A stretch of 32,161 nucleotides of DNA from Chara braunii (lineage: Eukaryota > Streptophyta > Charophyceae > Charales > Characeae): contig BFEA01000105.1 of the NCBI GenBank assembly GCA_003427395.1, forward strand, positions 43,015-75,175, written 5' to 3'. Below the pieces are notes generated by a model that was given only the letters and a program-made list of their open reading frames with translations, did not search any database and was not told the origin of the DNA. Each line of letters starts with the position of its first letter. Within the stretch, counting starts at the first letter, position 1. The translations under genes were made by a program, and so were the position numbers. This document shows positions 10,864 through 19,324 of this stretch, piece after piece.

Positions 10864-10973
10864 TTCCATCTTCACCCGAATAGAGCGCCCAGTCATTATA
10901 GCCATATTTGGTGCAATTTTCAGTCCAGATACAGCTATGATGACCAGGCGCTCAGCTCGGGTGAAGACGGTAG
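10864..10973. mobile_element. TIR element, family 1 (copy B)
   Basis: About 110 bp with ends ccatcttcacccga and tcgggtgaagacggtag. The inner pairs (gcgcccagtcatta / tgatgaccaggcgc) parallel copy A. It has diverged at the left terminus (tt instead of ta). Confidence 0.75.
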
Positions 10974-10979
10974 TGCCTT

Positions 10980-11345
10980 GTGGGTGCAGCCTTGTGACTC
11001 ACCATCTCGTCGCCTTGCTCCCTTGGTGCCTCACTGCCTTGCTGCCTGCTGCTCGTCGTGGCACCTAGCTGTTTGCCTGATCCTTTGGCTGGCTTGTGCC
11101 TCACTGCCTTGTTGCCTCCCTTGTCTTGTTGCTTTGCTGCTTTGCTGCCCAGCTGTCTTGTTGCGTTGTTTCGGCACTGCATTGTCGCCTCACTGCATTG
11201 AGGTTTGTGCCTTGCTGCCTTGTTTCCTCGTGGACTTTTCGCCCCGCTGCGCATTGCGTTGCACTGCCACTTGCGTTGTCGCTTGGCTACCTTGTTGCCC
11301 CGCTGCCATGTTGCTTCGTTGCGTAGCTGCGTAGCACCCATTTTA
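10980..11345. repeat. Quasi-repeat of TGCCTTGTTGC-like words
   Basis: Words such as tgccttgttgcc, ttgctgcc and ttgttgcg recur every 10-15 bp with variation. They yield overlapping cysteine/leucine-rich frames on the plus strand and glutamine/lysine-rich frames on the minus strand. The composition is periodic in both strands, so I take it as a decayed minisatellite. Similar sequence returns at 12480-12860. Confidence 0.6.
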
Positions 11346-11487
11346 CCTGCTGCTCATCACGCTGGTTTAATGCATTACTTGCCGTTTGGCTGCCCGCCTA
11401 CGTCGTCTCTGCCCTCTAACCTACATGCTTTGTTGTTGCTTGCAGCACCGTGCCTTGTTCCCTTATCCCTGCCTAGTTGCTTGCCTT

Positions 11488-11530
11488 GTCACCTACCTAG
11501 CTGGTGAGTTGGTGCAAGTCCGACCGCACT
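11488..11530 (+). ncRNA. Hammerhead ribozyme relic
   Basis: ctggtga (11501-11507) stands for the core CTGATGA. It is followed by a 5-bp stem II, GTTGG (11508-11512) with CCGAC (11520-11524), closing a 7-nt loop. The required GAAA is replaced by cgca. A gtc lies upstream at 11488-11490, but stems I and III are not recognisable. It is similar enough to the copies at 12952 and 20197 to be the same family, but non-functional. Confidence 0.4.
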
Positions 11531-11583
11531 TGCATGTTGTGTTTGTTGTTTTCCTAAATCATTTTGTCTGTCTGATTTATTTA

Positions 11584-11704
11584 GGGCCTGGCTCCACCAC
11601 CTTCAAAATGTGCACATTGAGACTGAATATTCCATACGAACATGGAAAGATGCATGGCCATAATTTTATCTTTTGTGCCTGTGGTGAGTGGTGGAGCGAG
11701 GCCC
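11584..11704. mobile_element. TIR element, family 2 (121 bp)
   Basis: The ends gggcctggctccaccac and gtggtggagcgaggccc are inverted repeats of 17 bp with one mismatch. It is flanked by TTA on the left and ATA on the right. The GGGCC terminus with a 3-bp TTA-like duplication fits PIF/Harbinger-type (Tourist-like) MITEs. Related elements are at 21217 and 22833. Confidence 0.7.
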
Positions 11705-12034
11705 ATAGTTCTGGTTGAATGACCAGTACTTTTGACCCCTTTCACTTGCTGAGCCTCGAGACACATTGCGCGCGCAAAAAATAAGCGAACCAGTGCTGCC
11801 TTCTTTTGGTTGCCCCCCCCCCCCTTCTCCCACCCAGCCATTAACGCCGTGTCGGAGAAAAATGGCTGGGAAACGTACTGGTGGTTTAAGCATCTGTGTT
11901 GAGCACACTTGGGTTGTATGCTCAGCAGTGCACTGGGCTGGGAAGCTTTGGAATGCATCTCTGGGAGTTCATGTTGAGTCTGTTCCATGGGGCAATCCAT
12001 GTCTTGCTATGCAGCTTGGCCGCTGGGGATTCAT

Positions 12035-12102
12035 CTCTCTCTCTCTCACACACACGCTGTTGTGGTGAAAATTCCAAACACTCTCTGACACACACACACA
12101 AA

Positions 12103-12173
<71 letters not shown>
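12035..12173. repeat. Microsatellite cluster CT, CA, (AAAT)n
   Basis: Short CT and CA runs at about 12033-12055 and 12088-12100 precede about 18 units of a TAAA/AAAT tetranucleotide at 12101-12173. Confidence 0.95.
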
Positions 12174-12479
12174 AATCAGTTTCATGTATGTCTTTTCTTC
12201 ATGCGGTTGTCTCTGTTTTCCTCGTTCTTTTTTTTCTTAGTGTGTGTGTGCGGTTGGGTGACCACCTTTCAGTAGTGCTAAAAAGTTGGTGTTGGGGTGT
12301 CTGGAGTGCCTGTAACACAATTATTTGGGCCGCTCTGTCCGTGATTTGTGGTGCATATGGTCTATGGGTGAGATGATAAATGTCCATTGCATGGTGGTGG
12401 GAACCAACAGTCTGCGGGGTCCACTCGTGATGCGAGTAGGTGATGTACCGCTTTGCTCCATGTTGGACGTTTAGACTGC

Positions 12480-12860
12480 ATTGTCTTCGCTCCGCTTTTG
12501 CTTCGCTGCCTGTCACGCTTGCTTTGCATGCCGTCCTTTGCAGCTGCTGTGTTCACTGCGTTGTGTGGCTGCATTGTTGGTGTTGCCTTGTGCATCGCTG
12601 CACTGCCGCCGTCCGCCCATCCGCATGCCTTACCTTCCGCGTTCCTTGCTTGTGTGGCATGTAGTTTGGCTACTTTGCTGGTGTCGCGTTGTGCTTCTCT
12701 TCGCTGTTGCGGCACTGCTCGGCTTGCGCTGTCGTTCTTGCGCTGTCGTTCTTGCGCTGTCGTTCTTGCGCTGTCGTTCTTGCGCTGTCGTTCTTGCAAT
12801 TATTTTGGTGTTGCGCAGTTGGGTTGCCTCGGCAACGTTGCGTGGTGCTTCGCTGAGTTG
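12480..12860. repeat. Second TGCCTTGTTGC-like region with 14-bp tandem repeat
   Basis: The region resembles 10980-11345. It contains five perfect copies of tgcgctgtcgttct at 12725-12794, a recent expansion. The long open frames through it (265 codons plus strand, 145 minus strand) are leucine/cysteine or glutamine/arginine low-complexity artefacts. Confidence 0.8.
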
Positions 12861-12951
12861 TTGCCTGCTGCTGTGTTCCGCTTTTGGGAAGTCTGCTTTC
12901 AACAAGGGTCGAAGGGTTCATGACCCAAACCATCAATACAGGCATTCTGCT

Positions 12952-13005
12952 GATTGTCGAGGGTTCAGCCACCTGATGAGTTGGTGCAACTCCCACAAAA
13001 CAATC
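12952..13005 (+). ncRNA. Hammerhead ribozyme-like sequence, probably inactive
   Basis: Order and spacing match a type III hammerhead. Stem III strand GATTGT (12952-12957) pairs perfectly with ACAATC (13000-13005). C at 12958 makes the GTC cleavage triplet. Stem I is partly paired (gaggg / gccac, TTCA-type loop), and the core CTGATGA is intact at 12973-12979. Stem II is GTTGG with CCCAC, 4 of 5 pairs, with a 7-nt loop. The conserved GAAA reads AAAA, so G12 is lost. G12 acts as general base in hammerheads, so this copy should not cleave. Confidence 0.6.
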
Positions 13006-13378
13006 TTGCTCTCTCTTTTTCCAGAACGTGTACTTTTCTTGCCGGTAGTTCTTTTGTCTAGCTACTTTCTGGCTTGTTACGTTTTCCATTTGCTGCCTTA
13101 TGCTGTTTGTCTGTGCGCTCACCTCCCCTGTGCCCTCCAGCCCATGTCCCTTGCTTCACTGTCGTTCGTGCCTCACTCCCTTGTGCCGTTTGTCGGCCTC
13201 TCCGTCTTGTACTTATTTCCGTCTTTTGTACGTCAAGTGGACCTGCAATGCTACTTTAAGGATTGTCTGTCCACTTGACTCACTCAGATGCGTGCTTTCC
13301 TCCTGCAGTGTTGCAGTGCGGTGCATGGTCTTTTACTGTGCTGAGGTTGATTTATATTTGTGTTTCACACACGTCATC

Positions 13379-13454
13379 ACACACACACACACACACACAC
13401 ACATTGGGAGTCGTTCTCCCATCACACACTCACACACACACACATCGGGAGTCG
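13379..13454. repeat. CA microsatellite with duplicated spacer
   Basis: Two CA runs, about 13379-13402 and 13428-13444, are each followed by a near-identical spacer (attgggagtcg / atcgggagtcg). This suggests a longer tandem unit that continues into the assembly gap. Confidence 0.85.
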
Positions 13455-13847
13455 NNNNNNNNNNNNNNNNNNNNNNNNNNNNNNNNNNNNNNNNNNNNNN
13501 NNNNNNNNNNNNNNNNNNNNNNNNNNNNNNNNNNNNNNNNNNNNNNNNNNNNNNNNNNNNNNNNNNNNNNNNNNNNNNNNNNNNNNNNNNNNNNNNNNNN
13601 NNNNNNNNNNNNNNNNNNNNNNNNNNNNNNNNNNNNNNNNNNNNNNNNNNNNNNNNNNNNNNNNNNNNNNNNNNNNNNNNNNNNNNNNNNNNNNNNNNNN
13701 NNNNNNNNNNNNNNNNNNNNNNNNNNNNNNNNNNNNNNNNNNNNNNNNNNNNNNNNNNNNNNNNNNNNNNNNNNNNNNNNNNNNNNNNNNNNNNNNNNNN
13801 NNNNNNNNNNNNNNNNNNNNNNNNNNNNNNNNNNNNNNNNNNNNNNN
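13455..13847. other. Assembly gap (393 N)
   Basis: A run of N bounded on both sides by CA repeats. The gap very likely lies inside the same repeat array and its true length is unknown. Confidence 0.99.

Positions 13848-13889
<42 letters not shown>
13848..13889. repeat. (CA)n microsatellite
   Basis: About 21 CA units directly after the gap. Confidence 0.95.
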
Positions 13890-13890
<1 letters not shown>

Positions 13891-14033
13891 TCCCTTCCTT
13901 ACTGTTCCAAGCTCAGAAGTTCAGGATGTCTAATGTGTTCGGAGGTATATTCTGTGGGAGTGACTTGTGCACTATCGTCGGAAGAGTATAATGCTGCCCA
14001 TCATGGATGATGTTGGACATCATCTGGCTGCCA

Positions 14034-14144
14034 CTACCGTCTTCCCTCGAAGAGAATGCACCCCAACAATGCATGTGTGCAAACTATTTGTCCAATCCAA
14101 TACTGTCACGATGAGGGTGCATTGTATTTGAAGGAAGACGGTAG
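14034..14144. mobile_element. TIR element, family 1 (copy C)
   Basis: A 111-bp element with ends ctaccgtcttccctcgaa and ttgaaggaagacggtag. Inner sequence includes gaatgcacc and its partner gggtgcatt. Both ends show TA next to the CCGTC terminus. Confidence 0.8.
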
Positions 14145-14305
14145 TTTTGCTTCTGCGCATGCAAATCACATGATGAAACTTGAAAGGGGCTTTGCGACAA
14201 TGATTGCTGCCGTTTAATTAATTGAAAAAAGGCAATTTAGTAATCCTTTTTAAGCCCACGTAATTCAATTACCTGTCAAATCTGGACACGGCAGCCTTTC
14301 AGGCC

Positions 14306-14698
14306 TTTTTTATAATTTTATTACCATTGTTATAGTATTATTATGGGGAACCCGTAGCAGCGACATCCATGATCAATGCCTCCACCGAGGGAACAAGAGG
14401 GGACTGCACCCACCAGCAGGTGGGATACCTGCTACAGCGGGCGGGCGATACCAGGCATGGGTCGGCTGGTAGCATCAGACACCATGCCATATGGGCCAAT
14501 CTCTGCGCTTCCCCTCTGGTCGCCTCCACCTACGAACATCAGCAGTTTCTGCTTAATGCAGACTGGGAGGGCCAACGACCTACCTCTTCATGGCAGACAC
14601 CAAGTCTTCCCAGGAAGGTACACGAGGCCAACGGGGATTGAACCCATGACCTCCTGAATGCTACCTGTGTGCCTTATCAACTGAGCTACCGGTAGGCC
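14306..14698 (-). mobile_element. tRNA-derived SINE
   Basis: On the minus strand it begins with a tRNA-like head. An A-box-like stretch (tagctcagttgataagg) lies near 14691-14675 and a B box (gggttcaatcccc) at 14645-14633. The start ggcctac can pair with gttggcc after the T arm (6 of 7). A body of about 280 bp follows and ends in an A/T-rich tail (ataatactataacaatgg and aaaattataaaaaa). Internal promoter boxes support Pol III transcription. The anticodon arm has decayed. No clear target duplication found. Confidence 0.7.
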
Positions 14699-14792
14699 GC
14701 TGACGATCGTTGCGATTTATATTAAACACTTTCGAAAGGAGTTATTTTATTCATCAGGTTTATGTGTGTTCAACAACAACAAAAAAAAAGGA

Positions 14793-14835
14793 TTACGTGT
14801 GTTCAATTCAGCCACATGGGCTGGCTAGCAGGAAC
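14793..14835 (-). repeat. SINE/tRNA-like fragment
   Basis: Minus-strand text agcccatgtggctgaatt matches the A-box region of the copies at 19868 and 22140. Only this 5' part is present. Confidence 0.4.
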
Positions 14836-14916
14836 CTGTTAGATTTGAAGAAATTAGAATTTAGAAAAGGTTTTCAGTGCACTACCATGTGAATCTGGAC
14901 CCTCACATGATGAATG

Positions 14917-14918
<2 letters not shown>

Positions 14919-14963
<45 letters not shown>

Positions 14964-15235
14964 GACAGAGACAGAGACAGAGACAGAGACAGAGACAGAG
15001 ACAGAGACAGAGACAGACAGAGACACAGACAGAGCCACAGACAGAGCCACAGACAGAGACAGAGACAGAGACAGAGACAGAGACAGAGACAGAGACAGAG
15101 ACAGAGACAGACAGACAGCGACGGAGACATTGACAGAGACAGAGACAGAGACAGAGACAGAGACAGAGACAGAGACAGAGACAGAGGCAGAGACAGAGAC
15201 AGAGACAGGGACAGAGAGAAGCAGACAGAGAACAA
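14919..15235. repeat. (GACA)n / (GAGACA)n satellite
   Basis: About 40 bp of GACA tetranucleotide leads into about 250 bp of GAGACA hexanucleotide, with a few interruptions (gccacagacaga, gcgacggagacatt). Frames through it encode alternating Arg/Asp or Ser/Leu and are artefacts. Confidence 0.97.
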
Positions 15236-15639
15236 GAGAAAAAGGGAAAAGGAAAAAGAAAAGGGGCAAGAGGGGAAGAAGAAGATATACAACCCAAAAC
15301 GACGAGGAGATCATAAATTTGAAACAAAGAGCATGTGCATACTCAGAGCGCATCTTGGCGGTCTTCTCCTTTTGGCCAAAAAATGTTGCATACTGATGTG
15401 ATGGACTTTTCGTTTGGCTGGGAAGGTGGAGAGGAAGGGGGGTAAGGGGGGCAAGGGGGGCAAGGGCGAGGGGTCAGGTCAACTAACAGGGGTGAAAAAG
15501 AAGAAAAAAAAAAGAAACCCACAAATGAAGAAAAGAATAAGAGAGTGGCAAAAGAAGCAGATACGAATGGTCTTCAACGTCATCTTGCAATTGGACATGA
15601 GATAGAACCGGACATGAATACTTTTTTTCTTTTTTTTTT

Positions 15640-15830
15640 TGACTGTGAAGAATTGGAAATTTTGAACTTTTTGAAAATTTGAAATCCCGAAATTTTGTAA
15701 CCTATTTTGAAATTTAGAACTCGAAAATTTAAGACACTGAAATTTGAAATTTGAGAAATTTTGAAAATGGATATTACAAACTTTTTTTTCAAATGGTCAT
15801 TTTGGGACATTTCAAATTTTGAATTTGCGT
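15640..15830. repeat. Quasi-repeat of GAAATTTTGAA-like words
   Basis: Variants of gaaattttgaa and tgaaatttgaaat recur about a dozen times over 190 bp. Similar text appears near 19360-19440. Origin unclear; no coding sense. Confidence 0.55.
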
Positions 15831-15836
15831 ATCTTA

Positions 15837-15990
15837 GTCTCTTGGGACTGCACAGAGGAGATTAGCATCGCCCCCCCTGTGCAAAAATGACAGTCACATA
15901 ATGACAATCACATCGAGAACTGGTCCAAATTATTCTCTTTTAAAATTAATAAAATAAAATAAAATAAAATGTCATGGTTTTTAAATTGTC
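15837..15990 (+). pseudogene. U6 snRNA retropseudogene (copy 3) with A-rich tail
   Basis: The sequence follows U6: a shortened 5' stem (gtctcttgggac), a deletion of the next 20 or so bases, then cacagaggagattagcatcg, cccc, degraded middle, and cgagaactggtccaaattat near 15912-15932. An (AAAAT)n-like tail follows at about 15945-15970. The tail suggests retroposition by a LINE. The ACAGAGA box has one change. I could not find a target duplication. Confidence 0.7.
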
Positions 15991-16021
15991 GAACTTGTCG
16001 AGTGACGCCCTGTCGTGTTAG

Positions 16022-16119
16022 TGTAATAACCGAGCCCCTGTCTAGGAATGTATACAAGCTATCTTTCCGACCAAATACAGCTACGATGAGGGTCCGTTGT
16101 GGTCGGGGACAACGGTAAT
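16022..16119. mobile_element. TIR element, family 1 (degraded copy E)
   Basis: The centre (gaatgtatacaagctatctt, then accaaatacag and atgagggtcc) matches copy D almost base for base. The right arm ggtcggggacaacggta is recognisable. The left arm has lost most of its inner half. Confidence 0.6.
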
Positions 16120-16154
16120 CCGGTGAAGGGAGGAGAAAGTGGGGAGAGAGGAGT

Positions 16155-16265
16155 CTACCGTCCTCCCGCGAACATAACGCACCCTCATCATGAATGTATA
16201 CACGCTATCTTTCGGACCAAATACAGTAATGATGAGGGTCCATTGTGTTCGCGGGGAAGACGGTG
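16155..16265. mobile_element. TIR element, family 1 (copy D)
   Basis: A 111-bp element with ends ctaccgtcctcccgcgaac and gttcgcggggaagacggtg, and inner arms acgcaccctcatcat / atgatgagggtcc. It lies 36 bp from the degraded copy E, and both share the same centre. Confidence 0.85.
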
Positions 16266-16369
16266 GGTATAGAGGAGAAAGCGGAGGCTCGGCGGTGACA
16301 AGGCCGTAGTGGCGTCAGCGCATGGAGAGCAGAGAGCGGAGAGAGCGGAGAGGGAGGACAAGGAAGGAA

Positions 16370-16998
16370 AAAGGCGGGAAAGAGGAGGAACGAGAAGGTG
16401 TGTACATTCTTCTAACTCCCGCCATTGCAGATGACGAACTGAGCTGTGGCGAGTGAGAAATTAAGAAGAAAAAAAAGGAAGAGAGGAGAGGCGTCAGTAA
16501 TTGGCGCCAACTTAGGAAAGCAGCGACCACGCGGACAGTGAGGGGAGGGACCGTCTCAAAAGCAAGAGGCGAGGGGGAAAAGGCGGGATGGGGAGGAATG
16601 AAATGAGGAAGAAAAAAGGCGGGAAAGAGGAGGAACGAGCAAATGTGTGTACTAACTCCCGCCATTGCAGACGACGAACTGAGCTGCGGGGAAATTGAGA
16701 AATTACAGTAATTGGCGCCAACTTAGGAAAGCAGCGACCACGCGGACAGAGAGGGAAGGGACTGTCTCAAAAGCAAGAGGCGGGGAAAAAGGCGGGATGG
16801 GGAGGAATGAAACGAGGAAGAAACAAGGCGGGAAAGAGGAGGAACGTCGGAATTTGTGTACATTCTTCTAACTCCCGCCATTGCAGACGACGAACTCAGC
16901 TGCGGGGAGTGAGAAATTACAGTAATTGGCGCCAACTTAGGAAAGCAGCGACCACGCGGATATGGAATTGAGGGACCGTCTCCTAAGGGAGAGAGAGA

Positions 16999-17053
<55 letters not shown>

Positions 17054-17230
17054 GGGGGAGGGAATGAGGAGGAGCTGTGTGTGTACATTACTACATTCTC
17101 TTTTTTTCTTTTTTTTTTTTGGTATTCTTTTATTCTATTCTTTTTTAACTGACGCCATTGGAGAGGATGAACTGACCCGCGGGAGTAAAAAATTGACGCC
17201 AACTTAGGAAAGTCGCGACCATGCACGACA
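16370..17230 (-). repeat. Tandem repeats of the 3' end of the ALS3-like gene
   Basis: The gene segment encoding ATFLSWRQFF (plus-strand text cgccaacttaggaaag) recurs downstream of the stop codon, starting at 16501, 16712 and 16926 versus 17193 in the gene. That gives a period of about 212 bp, and 267 bp for the unit holding the G run. Each unit also keeps a counterpart of the last codons (ccgccattgcagacgac, matching gccattggagaggat in the gene). Intervening purine-rich 3' flank is repeated too. The copies contain stops and an inserted acagtaatt, so they are not extra exons in the present frame. Confidence 0.8.
17001..17052. repeat. G52 homopolymer
   Basis: Fifty-two uninterrupted G follow a short GA repeat, about 90 bp beyond the stop codon of the ALS3-like gene. 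On the gene's transcript strand this is a C tract. Length in the assembly may not be exact. Confidence 0.95.
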
Positions 17231-18140
17231 CAACGGCACTTCCCAAAAGTAGAAAGCAGACGACCAATTGCATCTGTACTGCCTGTAATGGGGGCGTCCC
17301 CCCTAGTATCATTCCCGTGATGGCACCTGGCAGACTAATTAGCCCAGTGGTTTTAACGAAATCGAACAAGGGGTTTAGACCCCCCCGCAAAGCTTTCCGC
17401 ACCATCGATGCCGAGGCTTGTTTGGGAGTAGCGCCCAGACAGAGAGAGGCCTCCACAAGCCCTCTCTCGGCCTCCAGGTAATTAGCCAGAAATGTCAGAC
17501 AGCTACCAGTTACTGACATGGAATTGCCGATCGCGTATCCTGCCATAGGGATTATGTATCGCGGCTGGCGGGGGTAAAGACCACAGAAGGAGCAGATGGA
17601 AAGGGTGATAGCGACGGCGGAGATGACAGCTAACGTGATAATTAGTCGACTGTGAGGGACGCGGCCTGCTCGTTTGCCGCCAGTTTGACCGGCAATCAAG
17701 ACCATGAGAGTAATTAGCGAGGCCATCCAGAAAACTCCCGCCTTTTCGAAAACGAATTTCAAAACGAAGCCTAGTACAATCACCTGAACGAAGCACCGAG
17801 CGGCGGCCACGAGGATAATCCGCTCCAGGCCCAGCCTCTCGTACCGGGACACCGCGCTGGCGACAAGCACCAAGGCCAGGCCCACCAACGGCCTCTTCAG
17901 AAAGCTGAGGATGACCTGTAGCACGTCAGGATTGCCAGCTGTCAAGGCAGTAATTAGCGCGGCCGCCGCCGCTGAAGGTGAGGAGGAGGAGGAGGAGGAG
18001 GATATGGTAGTTGCAGTGACGGCGGCGCCGCCGGCAGCGGCAGACGCGACGACGGAGGAACCGCGCCGACTTCCGGTGATGGATCTTCTGATCGGGATCG
18101 CGCCGGTCAATCTCCTACCGCCACGTGGGACATTCCCCAT
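17145..18140 (-). CDS. UPF0014-family membrane protein, ALS3/STAR2/FetB-like
   Basis: A 331-codon single exon. Residues about 70-331 match the UPF0014 family: bacterial FetB (YbbM) and plant ALS3/STAR2. These are permease subunits of half-size ABC systems, linked to iron export in bacteria and aluminium tolerance in plants. Diagnostic features are YIIPMAGYAIGNSM (195-208), CLGATPKQAS (234-243), FDFVKTTGLISLPGAITGM (259-277) and WRQFF near the end. I count about seven hydrophobic segments (84-98, 108-131, 137-151, 165-187, 195-216, 264-281, 287-311). The start at 18140 has G at -3 and +4. The frame stays open upstream to 19592, and an ATG at 18350 would give 401 residues, but that part is simple-sequence. 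The first 65 residues are rich in Arg/Ser/Ala and could be an organelle-targeting peptide. The ATP-binding partner is not in this window. Substrate is not shown by sequence. Confidence 0.88.
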   Translation of the reverse strand: MGNVPRGGRRLTGAIPIRRSITGSRRGSSVVASAAAGGAAVTATTISSSSSSSSPSAAAAALITALTAGNPDVLQVILSFLKRPLVGLALVLVASAVSRYERLGLERIILVAAARCFVQVIVLGFVLKFVFEKAGVFWMASLITLMVLIAGQTGGKRAGRVPHSRLIITLAVISAVAITLSICSFCGLYPRQPRYIIPMAGYAIGNSMSVTGSCLTFLANYLEAERGLVEASLCLGATPKQASASMVRKALRGGLNPLFDFVKTTGLISLPGAITGMILGGTPPLQAVQMQLVVCFLLLGSAVVSCMVATFLSWRQFFTPAGQFILSNGVS

Positions 18141-18507
18141 CACCCCTATCAACGAAACCCTAGAAACAGCAGGAGCGCTATCTCCACCGCAGCCGCTGCA
18201 TCCGCCGCTATCATCGTCAGCGCCTACTGCTGCACCTGCCACTGGGACATCCCTTTCCCTCCAACCCCACCCCCTCCCTCTCCCCTTCCCTCTCCCTCTC
18301 CCTCTCCTCCACTTCCTCCATCGAGGCGGGAAGAAGGGCGAGGGCGGCATCAAGAAGGACGCCGGCCGTGAGATTACCCCATCGCTGGCGTGCTGATGAC
18401 GACATAGTGATGGCTTTGAGACCGAGAGGGGTTTGAAAGGGGTCTCGAAGGTGGGCGGGAGAAGAGCGGCTTCATTATGCGCCCATGATTGACAACAAGT
18501 AGTCTGC

Positions 18508-18920
18508 TGACGTGGCTGGTGATGGGGCAGACACGTGGTTCTGCCTGATGATTGGCGATCGGAGCTCGTCCTGTTCAGACCGGCATCCATGTGCCAATCA
18601 CGGCCAAAAGTGCCTACCAAGGACTGAGGAAAATTTGGCGCCATCCTCGCTCCACCTTTCAGACAAGGGGCACCGCGAAATGTGACACGTGGCATCCGCT
18701 TCTCTCTCCTTGACGCCCCGAAACTACCCACCGACCGGTCCTCCGTCTGGTCGGCGCACATCGTCGTTCTATTCATCCTTGTTTGGCGATCGCTGATAAG
18801 GAAGGAGATGATGTGGTACATCTGGCTTGCTGTTGTGCCGTACATGCGCGTCGCACATCGGCCCCTCTCTCCGCCGCCTACTCCCACCCAACGCGGTCGA
18901 TCGATATTGCTCCACGTGTC
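18508..18920 (-). promoter_or_regulatory. Cluster of ACGTG (G-box/ABRE-like) motifs
   Basis: Four ACGTG-core motifs occur upstream of the ALS3-like gene: tgacgtggc (18508-18516), acacgtgg (18531-18538), gacacgtggc (18684-18693) and ccacgtgtc (18912-18920). Such cores bind bZIP/bHLH factors in plants. Four in about 410 bp of GC-rich DNA is suggestive but unproven, and the transcription start is not known. Confidence 0.4.
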
Positions 18921-19018
18921 CATCGTTCCTCCCTGTGTTTCCCGCCGCCTCCCTTTCCCCCTCCACTTAGACCGCCGCAGCCCCCTTCCAAGCCATTGAT
19001 CGATGATGACAGGCGACA

Positions 19019-19049
19019 GCTCCTCCTCCTCCTCCTCCTCCTCCTCCTC
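19019..19049. repeat. (CTC)n trinucleotide repeat
   Basis: About ten CTC units. They create poly-Leu and poly-Glu stretches in spurious frames. Confidence 0.95.
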
Positions 19050-19125
19050 TCCCCCCCGATCCGGCTTATGAGATTGCACCCGCGCTTTCTCTCCTCTCTC
19101 CCTCCGGCCCTGCCCCGCCATCTGC

Positions 19126-19324
19126 AGCGCGCCAAGCCTGGTGGATATCCAACGCTTGGCGCGCTTTCCATTACCCGCGCCATTACTCCGATCAGACTTT
19201 CTGCAGCGCGCCAAAGAACCTTCAAGCTCCCGCGCTGCCTGCTGCTGCTGCTGGCATCGCCCGCGTCCTCTCCCGCCAAAAAAGAGATCATCTTTGTCTC
19301 CGTGTCGTTTGCTTTCCCGCCAAA
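19126..19324. promoter_or_regulatory. E2F-like motif cluster with 12-bp inverted repeat
   Basis: agcgcgccaagc (19126-19137) and gcttggcgcgct (19154-19165) form a perfect 12-bp inverted repeat. Further related motifs are cgcgccaaag (about 19207-19216), tcccgccaaa (19271-19280) and tttcccgccaaa (19313-19324). The last is a canonical E2F site (TTTGGCGGGAAA on the minus strand). Another, tttggcgcc, is at 18634-18642. This may be a promoter region of the ALS3-like gene or of an unseen divergent transcript. Confidence 0.4.

Noticed and set aside
12481-13278. 265-codon plus-strand ORF
   Set aside because: Runs through the periodic TGCC/TTGTTGC region and the 14-bp repeat; Cys/Leu-rich low complexity with equally long frames in other phases.
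13100-14010. Long ORFs crossing the N run
   Set aside because: They exist only because N was translated as X and CA repeats lack stops.
14633-14698. Functional tRNA gene
   Set aside because: A and B boxes are present but the anticodon arm does not pair and the sequence continues as a SINE body.
14854-15401. Several 130-170-codon ORFs on both strands
   Set aside because: Artefacts of GACA/GAGACA repeats.
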